From positions 1 through 51,115 of the forward strand of contig NZ_MACH01000100.1 of assembly GCF_001884065.1 (NCBI RefSeq): DNA of 51,115 nucleotides. Reading direction: 5' to 3'. Under the pieces are notes generated by a model. It had not been told where the DNA came from, did no database searches, and worked only from the letters and a program-made list of their open reading frames with translations. Shown here piece by piece: positions 18,020 to 27,510 of this stretch (positions are counted from its first letter, which is position 1; every line of letters starts with the position of its first letter). Origin of the DNA: Bacillus proteolyticus (GTDB taxonomy: Bacteria > Bacillota > Bacilli > Bacillales > Bacillaceae_G). Made by a program: the position numbers and the translations under genes.

Positions 18020-18478
18020 ATGATACAGAATATATATGAAACTCATTTACATGTAAGAGATTTAGAAAAGGCGATAGATTTCTATCAAAATAAGCTAGGA
18101 TTAGTATTAGCAAAAAAACTATCCAAAAGAAAATTGGCTTTCTTTTGGATAGGAGAAAGTAAAAAGCAAATGCTTGGGCTATGGGAGGTACATAATATTG
18201 ATGTGTTTGAGATGAAACACTTTGCTTTTGGGGTAGATTTAGAATTTCTAAAGACTTCTAAATTGTGGTTAGAGAGTCGTGGAATAGAAGTGGTAGGAAG
18301 CCAAGGAAAAGGAAATCAAGAGCCAATTGTCCAAAGATGGATGCCAGCTGCTAGTGTATACTTTCTGGATTGTGATGGGAATAAATTAGAGTTTATTTCA
18401 ATGTTACATGATGATCCAGATGAATTAGAGTATGCATCTTATTTAAGTGAATGGGATGCGGAACACCGAGAAAAATAA
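18020..18478 (+). CDS. VOC family (glyoxalase/bleomycin-resistance fold) protein
   Basis: A 152-aa VOC protein: ETHLHVRDLEKAIDFYQNKLGL at the start with metal-ligand His, a second half with SVYFLDCDGNKLEFIS where the Glu would be the last metal ligand. Such proteins are lyases, isomerases, dioxygenases or resistance proteins. The ATG at 18020 follows AAAGGA; a TTG-started extension to 17990 has no ribosome site. Substrate unknown. Confidence 0.82.
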   Translation: MIQNIYETHLHVRDLEKAIDFYQNKLGLVLAKKLSKRKLAFFWIGESKKQMLGLWEVHNIDVFEMKHFAFGVDLEFLKTSKLWLESRGIEVVGSQGKGNQEPIVQRWMPAASVYFLDCDGNKLEFISMLHDDPDELEYASYLSEWDAEHREK

Positions 18479-18531
18479 ATAAGATGGTATCTATAAACGG
18501 GAAAAATGTTATTCTTTTTTGAAAAATATAC

Positions 18532-18597
18532 AGAAAAGGTGGACGTTTTACTTTACCAGAGTTATTCGGATTAAATGAAGAGAACTTAAAAAAGTAG
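18532..18597 (+). pseudogene. Detached C-terminal tail of a second M29 aminopeptidase
   Basis: Twenty-one codons reading RKGGRFTLPELFGLNEENLKK then TAG. This parallels the end of the aminopeptidase at 16440-16507 (DGRFILPELLGLNEENLKR). Similarity runs on past the stop (ATTTTATTGTGGTTATGTAA against CTTTATTGAAATTGTGTAA). No other part of a second gene is present. The rest of 18598-18858 is upstream sequence of the phosphoesterase gene. Confidence 0.8.
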
Positions 18598-18858
18598 CGT
18601 ATTTTATTGTGGTTATGTAACGGAAACTAAAAGATTTATCATATAAATTTACATTTATTTAATGTTAAAGGCTAGAAAGCTGGATTGGCGCGAATCGCTA
18701 ATTGTGGATTGCAAAAAAAGACAAAACCTCTTAAAAAACAATTAATTTTTTACTCCATCAATCTTTACAATCCCTCCTTATAATGTGAATTGGACAAGCA
18801 TCTAAGAGAAAGCAGAACATGTCAGTTTATACATTCTATTATTAGGGGGAGAATTTGT

Positions 18859-20085
18859 ATGAAAAAGACAGTTGCCTCATTAGCTATTATGGCGGCTTTA
18901 TTACCGACGTTTTCAGCACATGCAGAAGATCAAGTCCGAAAATCAGCTACAACTTTTAATGTTATTAGTGATATTCAAGGGGATTTAGGGGATTTTGATC
19001 ATGTGTTAAAAGATATGAACAAAGTGACGCCACTTTCTAGAGCGCTTATTATGAATGGGGATATAACGCCAACTGGACAGCAGTCACAATATGATGATGT
19101 AAAGCGCGTGCTAAACAAAAATAAGCATCCGGAAAATGTATGGTCAACTGTTGGGAATCATGAATTTTATGCTGGAAAATGGACAGCTGATGGGAAATTA
19201 TCTCAAAGCACATGGCCAAATGGTGTAACGGAGGAAACGCTATTTAACCGCTATCTGAAATTTAGTGGGCAAGAAAAGGTATATCATAAAAAAGAATTAT
19301 ACGGTTATCCGCTTTTATTTTTAGGAACAGAAAAATATATGAAATATCACGATTCAAAAATGTGGGACGAAGTATATATGAGTGATGAGCAATTAGGATG
19401 GTTAAAGCAAAATTTAGAAGAGTACAGCCAAAAAGATAAAAATAAACCAATTTTCATTTTCTCTCATCACGTTTTACCTGATACGGTATCTGGATCAAGA
19501 CAATCACCATATTTACAAGACTATTTAAACGTCGATAAATTGTACGATATATTAAAAGACTATCCGCAAGTTGTTTTCTTTACGAGTCATACGCATTGGG
19601 ATTTAAATTTACCGGACTGGGCTGGTAAAAAGAAAATTACAGGCGGAGATGAAAAAGGATTTACAGTTGTAAATACAGGCGGAATTGAAACAGGCTGGAT
19701 GTCAGCTGGACCGAATGTGGGAGAGAAGACTGCTCCAGATGGATATTCATTTAAACAAGGGTTACAAGTGAAAGCATATGGTAACGATGTAATCGTGACA
19801 GCTTACGATTATAAACGTGATAAAGACATAAAGAAACTATTAATTAGCGATTCGAAAATCACACAAATGGCACCAAATGTAACAGCAGATGATAGTAAAA
19901 ATATAATTGTCGGTGCAACTGAATATATGGAGTACTCTATAGATGGAACGAATGAGTGGCATACGTATAATCCAGGAAATCCTCCGAAAATTGATGGGGA
20001 AAAAATCGTTTACGTCCGTCATAAAGGAGAAATGAATTTACAGCCGGGATTAACACAGCTGCTTCGTTTTTCGGTAAATAAGTAA
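18859..20085 (+). CDS. Secreted metallophosphoesterase with DUF4073-type tail
   Basis: A 408-aa exported calcineurin-like phosphoesterase. The signal peptide is MKKTVASLAIMAALLPTF with cleavage after SAHA. Metal motifs: SDIQGD, NGDITPTG, GNHEF, FSHHV and SHTHWD, all in family order; the first motif has Gln where many relatives have His. A C-terminal domain of about 90 residues (from VTADDSKNIIV) resembles DUF4073. The ATG at 18859 with GGGGGAG before it is the true start. It probably acts on phosphodiesters or monoesters outside the cell. Confidence 0.83.
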   Translation: MKKTVASLAIMAALLPTFSAHAEDQVRKSATTFNVISDIQGDLGDFDHVLKDMNKVTPLSRALIMNGDITPTGQQSQYDDVKRVLNKNKHPENVWSTVGNHEFYAGKWTADGKLSQSTWPNGVTEETLFNRYLKFSGQEKVYHKKELYGYPLLFLGTEKYMKYHDSKMWDEVYMSDEQLGWLKQNLEEYSQKDKNKPIFIFSHHVLPDTVSGSRQSPYLQDYLNVDKLYDILKDYPQVVFFTSHTHWDLNLPDWAGKKKITGGDEKGFTVVNTGGIETGWMSAGPNVGEKTAPDGYSFKQGLQVKAYGNDVIVTAYDYKRDKDIKKLLISDSKITQMAPNVTADDSKNIIVGATEYMEYSIDGTNEWHTYNPGNPPKIDGEKIVYVRHKGEMNLQPGLTQLLRFSVNK

Positions 20086-20089
20086 TTGG

Positions 20090-20125
20090 AAGAGGGCCTA
20101 CTTTTTAATGAGTGGGCTCTTTTTA
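20090..20125 (+). terminator. Terminator of the phosphoesterase gene
   Basis: AGAGGGCC and GGGCTCTT arms, then a T-run. The remainder to 20378 is the upstream region of dcyD with no gene. Confidence 0.75.
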
Positions 20126-20378
20126 TTTTGTTGTTTTTTTGCCGGTAAATCGATATTTTATGTCGAATCGTTGATATATTTCAAGTTATGAACGATATAT
20201 TTGAAAAATTGTTGATGTAAATTTCATGTACCGTACTGAAGTTAAAATCATTAATGCAATTGCATTTACCGAAATGAAATTCAATACATTTTTAATCCAG
20301 AAAGATGACTTCATCATTTTTACATGTAATAATAGTATCGTTACATATATTGTGAAAGAGTATAAAAGGAGCGTTACA

Positions 20379-21374
20379 ATGAATTTAGCTAAATTCCCTA
20401 GAAAAAAATATACAGAATCATATACACCAATTGAAAAATTAAACAATTTTTCTGAAGCACTTGGTGGGCCGACTATTTATTTTAAACGAGATGATTTACT
20501 TGGTTTAACAGCTGGCGGTAATAAGACGAGAAAGTTAGAGTTTCTAGTTGCGGATGCACAGGAAAAGGGTGCAGATACGTTAATTACAGCTGGTGGTATT
20601 CAGTCAAACCATTGCCGTCTAACACTTGCAGCTGCGGTGAAAGAAAAAATGAAATGTATTCTTGTGTTAGAAGAAGGGCTTGAGCCAGAAGAAAAGCCAG
20701 ACTTTAACGGAAACTATTTCTTATATCATTTATTAGGTGCTGAAAACGTAATTGTTGTGCCAAACGGAACAGACCTTATGGAAGAAATGCATAAAGTAGC
20801 GAAAGAAGTAAGTGAAAAAGGAAATACGCCATATGTCATTCCAGTTGGTGGATCGAACCCTACTGGCGCAATGGGGTATATTGCTTGTGCGCAAGAAATT
20901 ATGGCTCAATCATTTGAACAAGGAATTGATTTCAGTACAGTTGTTTGTGTAAGTGGTAGCGCTGGTATGCATGCTGGTTTAATTACTGGTTTTTCCGGAA
21001 CGCAAAGCAAAATTCCTGTAATCGGAATAAATGTAAGTAGAGGAAAAGCAGAGCAAGAAGAGAAAGTAGCAAAACTTGTAGATGAAACTTCAGCTCACGT
21101 TGGTATTCCAAACTCTATTTCACGCGAAGCAGTTACATGCTTTGATGAATATGTAGGACCAGGTTACGCTTTACCAACATCAGAAATGGTCGAAGCAGTA
21201 CAGTTACTTGCGAAAACTGAAGGTATTTTACTTGACCCAGTTTATACAGGTAAAGCAGTAGCGGGACTAATCGATTTAATTAGAAAAGGTAAATTTAATA
21301 AAGAGGACAACATTTTATTCGTACATTCAGGTGGTTCACCAGCTTTATATGCGAATACTTCTCTATTTGCGTAA
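20379..21374 (+). CDS. dcyD: D-cysteine desulfhydrase (PLP enzyme)
   Basis: A 331-aa fold-type II PLP enzyme of the ACC deaminase/D-cysteine desulfhydrase family. The PLP lysine is in GGNKTRKLE; QSNHCR, PVGGSNPTGAMGY and the late VHSGGSPALY are typical. It would turn D-cysteine into pyruvate, H2S and ammonia. AAAGGAG lies seven bases before the ATG at 20379. A 51-codon upstream extension in frame is AT-rich and has no ribosome site. The 331-aa length is what the family usually has. ACC deaminase is the main alternative. Confidence 0.87.
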   Translation: MNLAKFPRKKYTESYTPIEKLNNFSEALGGPTIYFKRDDLLGLTAGGNKTRKLEFLVADAQEKGADTLITAGGIQSNHCRLTLAAAVKEKMKCILVLEEGLEPEEKPDFNGNYFLYHLLGAENVIVVPNGTDLMEEMHKVAKEVSEKGNTPYVIPVGGSNPTGAMGYIACAQEIMAQSFEQGIDFSTVVCVSGSAGMHAGLITGFSGTQSKIPVIGINVSRGKAEQEEKVAKLVDETSAHVGIPNSISREAVTCFDEYVGPGYALPTSEMVEAVQLLAKTEGILLDPVYTGKAVAGLIDLIRKGKFNKEDNILFVHSGGSPALYANTSLFA

Positions 21375-21379
21375 GTGTG

Positions 21380-21407
21380 AAAAAGCATTGGGTATCCAAT
21401 GCTTTTT
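21380..21407 (+). terminator. Terminator of dcyD
   Basis: AAAAAGCATTGG and CCAATGCTTTTT arms with a four-base loop. Confidence 0.9.
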
Positions 21408-21506
21408 GTTTTGAATAAATGTTGAAATTTGATACAATGCCGTGAATATGCGATGATTTTTCAACATGCAATGGTAAACAACGATATATATAAAGGAGAT
21501 TGATGT

Positions 21507-22136
21507 ATGACAGAATTTTGGGAAGCAAGTTTTATAGAAAATCAAATGATGTGGGGATTTGAACCTTCAGATTCCGCAATTTTGACGAAGGACTTTTTCC
21601 TTGAAAAGAAAGTGAAGGATATATTGATTCCTGGTATTGGGTACGGTAGAAATGCAAAGGTTTTTATTGATAACGGAATACATGTAACAGGTATTGAAAT
21701 TTCAAAAACGGCGATTGAATTGGCAAAACAAAATGAGCTTAATGCTGATTTCTTCCATGGTTCAGTATCTGATATGCCTTTTGATAACAAACTGTATGAT
21801 GGTATATTTTGTTATGCACTTATTCATTTATTGAATAAGGATGAGAGAGAGAAGTTTATTAAAGATTGCTATAGTCAGTTAAAACCAAACGGATATATGA
21901 TTTTTACTACTATTTCTAAAGGTGCCCCAATGTTTGGGAAGGGGAAACAACTGGGGAAAGACTACTTCGAGATAATGGAAGGGGTAAAAATGTATTTCTA
22001 TGATATTGACTCGGTAAAACAAGACTTTGGAAAATATGGACTGATGGAAACTACAGAAATTGTGGAGCCACATAAAAATACGGCAAGTAAACCTCCATTT
22101 AAATTTATAATGATCAAATGTAAAAAAATACTATAA
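21507..22136 (+). CDS. Class I SAM-dependent methyltransferase
   Basis: A 209-aa methyltransferase. The SAM motif I is IPGIGYGRNAKVF, with IEISKTAIELAK (motif II) and YDGIFCYALIHLL (motif IV). The N-terminal FWEASFIENQMMWGFEPSDSA resembles the thiopurine/TehB-like small-molecule methyltransferases. AAAGGAG lies eight bases before the ATG. Single gene; substrate unknown. Confidence 0.82.
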   Translation: MTEFWEASFIENQMMWGFEPSDSAILTKDFFLEKKVKDILIPGIGYGRNAKVFIDNGIHVTGIEISKTAIELAKQNELNADFFHGSVSDMPFDNKLYDGIFCYALIHLLNKDEREKFIKDCYSQLKPNGYMIFTTISKGAPMFGKGKQLGKDYFEIMEGVKMYFYDIDSVKQDFGKYGLMETTEIVEPHKNTASKPPFKFIMIKCKKIL

Positions 22137-22212
22137 TTACCATTGTGTAAAAATAGTGAAAGATTACTTAATAAGCTGCTTGAGTAAGCGATTCACTCAT
22201 TGTTCTTTAAAG

Positions 22213-22250
22213 GCGAAGTAAGGGGAGTCAAATGGCGTCCCTTACTTCGC
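22213..22250. terminator. Hairpin between converging genes
   Basis: GCGAAGTAAGGG and CCCTTACTTCGC arms. The following sequence is only moderately T-rich. Confidence 0.65.
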
Positions 22251-22315
22251 TTAATTTATTTTAAAGCAAGTTTTAAACTTTCAACGAACCATTTGTTACG
22301 GATTATATTTATATT

Positions 22316-22606
22316 TTACGTGAAATGATAACCGAACCAAAGGAAAAATAAAATAATTGCTGTATTAAATAACGTAAAGGTTAAACCGATAATAGATAAA
22401 ATTCTCTTTTCGGTACGACTACAAAAAGAGATAACTGCTAAAATAATTGCTATAACAGCGGAAGTTAAAATGAAGTACGCGAAAGGAACCACGTATTCTA
22501 CTCCAACTCTGTCTAAAACAGGTGAGAAGAGAAAGAGGTTAATAGTAACGAATATACTTACAATGAGAAACGTATAACTTTTCCAAGTGTATGTTTTTAG
22601 TTGCAT
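22316..22606 (-). CDS. Small three-helix membrane protein
   Basis: A 96-aa hydrophobic protein with three predicted membrane helices (about 11-30, 38-62, 70-93) and a short charged loop (CSRTEKR). AAGGAG lies before its ATG on the minus strand. No family recognised. Confidence 0.65.
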   Translation of the reverse strand: MQLKTYTWKSYTFLIVSIFVTINLFLFSPVLDRVGVEYVVPFAYFILTSAVIAIILAVISFCSRTEKRILSIIGLTFTLFNTAIILFFLWFGYHFT

Positions 22607-22708
22607 TGAAGGGCACTCCTTCTTTATTAGTGTTTATATGTCTAATTGTAAGGTGTTTACCTTTATTTTACAATTACAGATAATTTTATTAAAAAGAGGG
22701 GTACTAAT

Positions 22709-23128
22709 ATGCGAATCAGAAATTTGATTGTAGTTTTTATCGCTATTTGTATATTCATAGTAACCGGCTGTTCAAATATACTAGGAAATGAAGATCAAAG
22801 AATCGAAGTGCAAAAACGCATTGGTGATGATTATGAGGATTTGAATGTAGTTACAGACAAGAATCAAGTGTTGCAAGTAAAGAAAATATTAAATGAAATT
22901 CATTTTGAAAATAAAAAAGTGGAAATGTCTCGTTCAGCTGATTATCACTTTGTTTTTCAATTTAAAAATCCGAAAATAGAGGCGAAAGCTGTATTGTATC
23001 AAATTTGGATAAGTCCTAATAAAGATAAAGTAGAAGTAATGGCGGGGGATAATCGGTATGCTCAATTAGAAGGAAAAAATGCAGTCACTTTGTTTTTGAT
23101 TGTTACGGGAGAGAAGTTAGCTGAATAA
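22709..23128 (+). CDS. Putative lipoprotein
   Basis: A 139-aa lipoprotein: a basic start (MRIRN), a hydrophobic stretch and the lipobox VTGC with Cys at residue 21. The mature part is small and of mixed alpha/beta character (VLYQIWISPNKDKVEVMAG). AAAAGAGGGG precedes the ATG. No domain recognised; surface-bound function unknown. Confidence 0.72.
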   Translation: MRIRNLIVVFIAICIFIVTGCSNILGNEDQRIEVQKRIGDDYEDLNVVTDKNQVLQVKKILNEIHFENKKVEMSRSADYHFVFQFKNPKIEAKAVLYQIWISPNKDKVEVMAGDNRYAQLEGKNAVTLFLIVTGEKLAE

Positions 23129-23343
23129 AAGTATATGGTACTTAACTTTTGGGTGTTTATTGTAATAAGTTACTACTTGTAAGGGACTATTCAATGTGCC
23201 GTTCTATTAAAAATTCTAAAGTTGATCAATTAAATGCAATCAAATCTAGTCAAAAGTAATGAAATTTCAGGAAAAATAAGGTACACTAGTCAATGGTTTT
23301 GGTTTAAAATCGATGGACGTTAATGTATACGGGGGAAAGATTG

Positions 23344-24789
23344 ATGAACAACAATCCAATAAATGAATCAGTTGAAGAAGTTGAGAGAAAACGAGTAAGA
23401 TCAAGCAAACGTTTTATAAACTGGAAGCTTATCGCAGCGGGTATTGGTATAATTGCACTTCTCATTGGGGGAATGAGTTATTACCAGGCAACTCACTTCA
23501 ATTCGAATGTTACGATTAATGACACCAATGTTGGTGGTTTGAGTGCTGATCAGGCAATACAGAAACTAAAAACATCTGGACTAGCAAACAAAGTCTATGT
23601 CGATCAACAACAAATTTTAGATGAAAAAGATACAAAAACGGAACTTACGGAAAAAGATTTGCCACAAGTTAAGAAACTATTAAAAAGCCAGTGGACATTT
23701 TTCCCTTCTTCAAAGGAAAAAAATTATTCATTGCTACCGGACGAGGCAGATCAGTATCGTAGTGAAACGATGAAAAAACTTGTAGAAGAAAAGCTCATCT
23801 CTATGAATGAAAAACTAAAAGCGCCTCAAGATGCTATGGCGAAGCTTGAACAAGGAAAAGTTGTTATCTCGAAGAGCGTTGATGGAAAACAGTATGACGT
23901 TACTAGTCTACTGAAAGATTACGACAAGCAGAAGTATAAAAGTGAAATTCATCTGAAGTCTGCATACATAAAGCCTATTAAAGAAGACGACCCGATTGTC
24001 AAAAAAGAGGAGGAAGCACTACAAAATCTTCTTAGGCAGTCCGTTGAGTATAAAGTACAGAATGAAGTGTATCCTTTAAAAGCAAAAGATTTAATTCAAA
24101 ATGCCTCTATGTCAAAGGATATGAAAGTTACAATCGATGCGAGCGACATTAAGAATAAGATTGCTGAAATTAATAATGCTAAATCAACGTTAAATAAAGA
24201 TTTCGCATTTAAAACTCATTCTGGTTCGGTCATATCAGTAAAAGGGCAAGGCTACGGCTGGGCACTAGATGTTGAAAAAGAAACAAAACAAGTTGGGCAA
24301 GCTTTTGAAAAGGGTGAAAAATCTCTATCTGCTTCTAATATTCACGGAAATGGTTGGGAGAAGGAAGGTATCGGTTATAAAACAACATCGAATAATGGCA
24401 TCGGAGACACGTATGCGGAAGTTTCAATTGCAGAGCAACAAATTTGGATTTATAAAGATGGAAAATTAGCAGTCACAACAAATGTAGTAACTGGTAAACA
24501 TAGCACGAGTGAAGATACATCACCAGGTGTGTGGTACGTCCTATATAAACGAACACCATACACGCTCAAAGGAAGCGCAGTAGGTAAAGCTGATTATGCA
24601 GTTAAAGTAGATTACTGGGTTCCATTCACAAATAGCGGTCAAGGATTCCATGACGCAGGCTGGCGAACAAACTGGGCGAATAATGCTTATTTAACAGGGG
24701 GATCAGGCGGATGTGTTAACCTTCTTCCTAATGTTGCAAAATCTGTGTATGATAGTTTGAACACTTATGATCCAGTTATCGTGTACTAA
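23344..24789 (+). CDS. L,D-transpeptidase with peptidoglycan-binding domains
   Basis: A 481-aa type II membrane protein. One helix (about 30-50) anchors it; outside follow two repeats of the VanW-associated peptidoglycan-binding type (VTINDTNVGGLSADQAIQKL; VISKSVDGKQYDV), then a YkuD catalytic domain from about 360 (YAEVSIAEQQIWIYKDGK). The catalytic region is FHDAGWR plus GGSGGCVNL with the nucleophilic Cys. It would form 3-3 cross-links or anchor proteins to peptidoglycan. The ATG at 23344 after GGGGGAAAG is preferred. Confidence 0.88.
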   Translation: MNNNPINESVEEVERKRVRSSKRFINWKLIAAGIGIIALLIGGMSYYQATHFNSNVTINDTNVGGLSADQAIQKLKTSGLANKVYVDQQQILDEKDTKTELTEKDLPQVKKLLKSQWTFFPSSKEKNYSLLPDEADQYRSETMKKLVEEKLISMNEKLKAPQDAMAKLEQGKVVISKSVDGKQYDVTSLLKDYDKQKYKSEIHLKSAYIKPIKEDDPIVKKEEEALQNLLRQSVEYKVQNEVYPLKAKDLIQNASMSKDMKVTIDASDIKNKIAEINNAKSTLNKDFAFKTHSGSVISVKGQGYGWALDVEKETKQVGQAFEKGEKSLSASNIHGNGWEKEGIGYKTTSNNGIGDTYAEVSIAEQQIWIYKDGKLAVTTNVVTGKHSTSEDTSPGVWYVLYKRTPYTLKGSAVGKADYAVKVDYWVPFTNSGQGFHDAGWRTNWANNAYLTGGSGGCVNLLPNVAKSVYDSLNTYDPVIVY

Positions 24790-24840
24790 AAAATAGCAAT
24801 CTTGCGTGAAGCGATGTATGTATTAAGAACTTAAATTAAA

Positions 24841-24885
24841 AAAAGAAGCAGGAAATCGTGAGTGATTTTCTGCTTCTTTTTTATT
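24841..24885 (+). terminator. Terminator of the L,D-transpeptidase gene
   Basis: AAAAGAAGCAGGAAATC pairs with GATTTTCTGCTTCTTTT, then T-run. Confidence 0.88.
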
Positions 24886-24979
24886 ATTTATACTATGCAC
24901 TTCTCGTGTACGGGGGATAGTTATAAAAAATACAAAATATAAGCTAGGTACATTTAAACATAAAATGTGGTTATCAAGT

Positions 24980-25045
24980 CAGAGAAAGGCACCTGATGGT
25001 ATCTTTTCTTTATTTTCAAAAGGACCTGCTCAATATCATCATGGA
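24980..25045 (+). repeat. Second copy of the terminator-like repeat
   Basis: AAAGGCACCTGATGGTATC, a T-rich run, then TTTTCAAAAGGACCTGCTCA, similar to 10097-10165. Nothing here encodes a protein. Confidence 0.5.
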
Positions 25046-25121
25046 TTTTTATTGATGGCATTTATTTTTATATTTACTCATAAGAATGGAACTAGCATAG
25101 TATTTACTGGGGGGATTAAGA

Positions 25122-25973
25122 ATGAATAGGGATGAAACCTCATTACATCCTGATACGGGTGTTACGTCTGTAATGTTTGTTGAACGGTCATTAAATGAAA
25201 TTCGTTTTTGGTCTAGAATCATGAAGGAGCATTCTTTTTTTCTTCGATTGGGGTTTAGATGTGAGGATACCCAACTAATCGAAGAAGCTAATCAATTTTA
25301 TCGATTGTTTGAACATATCGAACAAATAGCGTATTCCTATACAAATGAAACAGATCCTGGGCAAATAAAAAGATTTAATTCAGAAGTACAACAAGCTGCA
25401 ACTAATATTTGGGGATTTAAACGAAAAATTCTAGGATTAATTCTTACATGTAAATTGCCAGGGCAAAATAATTTTCCACTGTTAGTTGACCATACAAGTA
25501 GGGAAGCTGATTATTTTAGAAAACGCTTAATTGAGTTAAATGAAGGTAAATTAGATGCCCTTCCTGATGCTATTATTAAAGAAAATGTTTTCTTTTTAAG
25601 GATTATGGCAGACCATGCTAAATTTATTGGTCATCTTCTTGATCCATCGGAAAGAAAGCTTGTAGATACAGCACGGAATTTTAGCAATGATTTTGATGAA
25701 TTAATGTATCAAGCAATTGACTTAGAATCTATGAAACCACAATCTCAAACAGTTCCTCTTTTAGATCAATTTTTAGATCAAAATCGTGTGTCAGTCACAT
25801 CTCTTCGGGATTTTAAGAAAACGGCACGTGATTTAATTGAGCAATGTAAAATAAAGAGTATTATTCATCCATTATTAGCAGACCATGTATTTCGTGAAGC
25901 TGATAGATTTCTTGAAATCATTGATATGTTTGATGCTCATCTTACCAATATTAAATCACAACCTAGATATTAA
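25122..25973 (+). CDS. DUF2935 family protein
   Basis: A 283-aa all-helical protein with two similar halves (about 18-145 and 150-278), each with a helical-bundle pattern and paired E/H residues (FVERSLNEIRFWSRIMKEHSFF; VFFLRIMADHAKFIGHLLD; HPLLADHVFREADRFLE). This is the DUF2935 type, thought of as a metal-binding four-helix bundle. GGGGGG lies eight bases before the ATG. Role unknown; B. cereus-group members are common. Confidence 0.82.
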   Translation: MNRDETSLHPDTGVTSVMFVERSLNEIRFWSRIMKEHSFFLRLGFRCEDTQLIEEANQFYRLFEHIEQIAYSYTNETDPGQIKRFNSEVQQAATNIWGFKRKILGLILTCKLPGQNNFPLLVDHTSREADYFRKRLIELNEGKLDALPDAIIKENVFFLRIMADHAKFIGHLLDPSERKLVDTARNFSNDFDELMYQAIDLESMKPQSQTVPLLDQFLDQNRVSVTSLRDFKKTARDLIEQCKIKSIIHPLLADHVFREADRFLEIIDMFDAHLTNIKSQPRY

Positions 25974-26005
25974 AAAATATAGAAAGATACTATTTTTCCT
26001 TAAGC

Positions 26006-26044
26006 TGAGAAGTTAACAATTTATTGTTAGCTTCTTTTCCTTGT
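26006..26044 (+). terminator. Terminator of the DUF2935 gene
   Basis: GAAGTTAACAAT and ATTGTTAGCTTC arms followed by TTTT. From here to 26354 nothing else is recognisable. Confidence 0.75.
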
Positions 26045-26354
26045 GATTTTTAATATTTCCAAATTATCCCCTTACAAATTACCCAAAAGAAACAAAGCGG
26101 AAAGAGATTGAGATGAAAAGAATGGTTATTCAAATCGGCACATTATGGAGACAGTTCGAATTAAAAATGTTGAATAAAATTGACACTGAATATCATTTGC
26201 ATTTATTATGGAATCGTCCCATGTAATTGGATATGATTTTTGTGAAAAAAAGTCTACTTTTTTATTAATGTAATAGATTTCAATTAAAATGTCACTTTCA
26301 AGAACTATCACTAATTTTTTTTATGAATTTAAACGTAGGAAAGGGTAAGTAAAA

Positions 26355-26570
26355 ATGAACTGGAAAAAAGGCGGATTATGGATTATTATTTTTTTCATTG
26401 TAAAAGGTACGATTTCTACACTTTTACTTGTTACAGGTGCTAAATATTTTAATTTATCATATATGCAACTTTTCGTGCTAGTACTGATCTTATTACTGAT
26501 TTCTCTCATAAGTCGAAAATTACTCTATAGACATAAACAAAATAAAAAGCAAAAAGAGCTAAATGTATAA
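26355..26570 (+). CDS. Small two-helix membrane protein
   Basis: A 71-aa protein: two hydrophobic helices (about 8-27 and 35-52) and a very basic tail (RKLLYRHKQNKKQKE). AGGAAAGGG lies upstream of the ATG. Its stop sits on a terminator hairpin (26573-26606), so it is probably monocistronic. Not recognised. Confidence 0.6.
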   Translation: MNWKKGGLWIIIFFIVKGTISTLLLVTGAKYFNLSYMQLFVLVLILLLISLISRKLLYRHKQNKKQKELNV

Positions 26571-26572
26571 TG

Positions 26573-26606
26573 AAGCCCCAGAGATCTTTGGATTTCTGGG
26601 GTTTTA
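26573..26606 (+). terminator. Terminator after the small membrane protein gene
   Basis: GCCCCAGA and TTCTGGGG arms followed by TTTT. It occupies the start region of the next frame, which argues against that frame starting at 26570. Confidence 0.7.
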
Positions 26607-26640
26607 CTTATTCAATAGTGAGTTTTGGGTCCGCAATACG

Positions 26641-26848
26641 GATGGTACAAATTGATCTATTAGTAAAAGAGGGAGACACCATACCAACTATTGTAGATAG
26701 CACTCAACGCAAAGGATCTATATTATTTGCGGCTAATGATATGAAACATATGTATGAAGTTGCAGAGAAAATATGTGACAATATAACGTTTGTTTATCAG
26801 AATGGAAACCTTCTTTTAAAAAATATGTGTAAAAAATGTGGCAAATGA
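26641..26848 (+). CDS. Doubtful short ORF
   Basis: An open frame that could begin at an ATG at 26641 (VQIDLLVKEGDTIPTIVDST onward, about 68 aa) and ends KNMCKKCGK. There is no convincing ribosome site, and the upstream part of the same frame (to 26570) is a terminator. It may be the remnant of a larger gene. No family recognised. Confidence 0.3.
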
Positions 26849-26980
26849 CTGGTCTATATAAAAAGAGAAATTTTCGAATTCCCTGATAGTGCTAAACCTA
26901 AGCAAAATAATTAACCATCCTACGCATGAAAGTTCAGGTAGCTAATCGCATATGTTTTATGGAAAGGATGTGATTGAATT

Positions 26981-27142
26981 ATGGAACGACCGAATTGGGG
27001 AATTGGCGGATTAGTATTCGTTGGCTGCATGTTTCTTGGCGGAGGAGTGGGATCTATATTAGGTGATACTCATGCTGGATGGCTAATAGGGATGGGTGCT
27101 GGATTTATTGGGATGGCTTTAACGAGACTGATCAGAAAGTAA
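26981..27142 (+). CDS. Tiny Gly-rich two-helix membrane protein (53 aa)
   Basis: A 53-aa protein from ATG at 26981 to TAA at 27140-27142, preceded by GGAAAGGATG. The product is strongly hydrophobic with closely packed glycines (FLGGGVGSILGD, IGMGAGFIGM), which suggests two packed membrane helices, and a basic end (TRLIRK). Typical of small B. cereus-group membrane proteins. Function unknown. Confidence 0.62.
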   Translation: MERPNWGIGGLVFVGCMFLGGGVGSILGDTHAGWLIGMGAGFIGMALTRLIRK

Positions 27143-27282
27143 TATAACGGGATTCTTCTTCGGATAAATAAGGAAATATGTATGTAAGTAATTCATGGTA
27201 TAAGAGCTCGATAAATTATAGTTAGAAACTTCTCTTTTCTAAACTACTCCATACATAGATATGATTCTCAAGTCGGAGGATG

Positions 27283-27305
27283 GCACCTTAGGGTGTCTTT
27301 TTTAT
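27283..27305 (+). terminator. Short terminator
   Basis: GGCACC and GGGTGTC arms, then TTTTTT. The rest of 27143-27510 shows no gene. Confidence 0.6.
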
Positions 27306-27510
27306 GCTCTCTAAAAATGTCTGAACATATAATAGCTGAGTTTTGCCTTCAGTCTCTGATGCCCATTAAGCATAAAATAAAAATTCTGCACCATTTAAAC
27401 TCTGATAACAATTCATACGATCAAGAATAATTGAGCTAATAGATTCATTACCGTTTCAGACCGATGTATTTATTCATAACCTAACAGTAAAAGGGGGGAT
27501 GATTAAAGGT

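Noticed and set aside
20226-20378. N-terminal extension of D-cysteine desulfhydrase
   Set aside because: The extension is AT-rich with no family similarity; the ATG at 20379 has AAAGGAG and gives the usual length.
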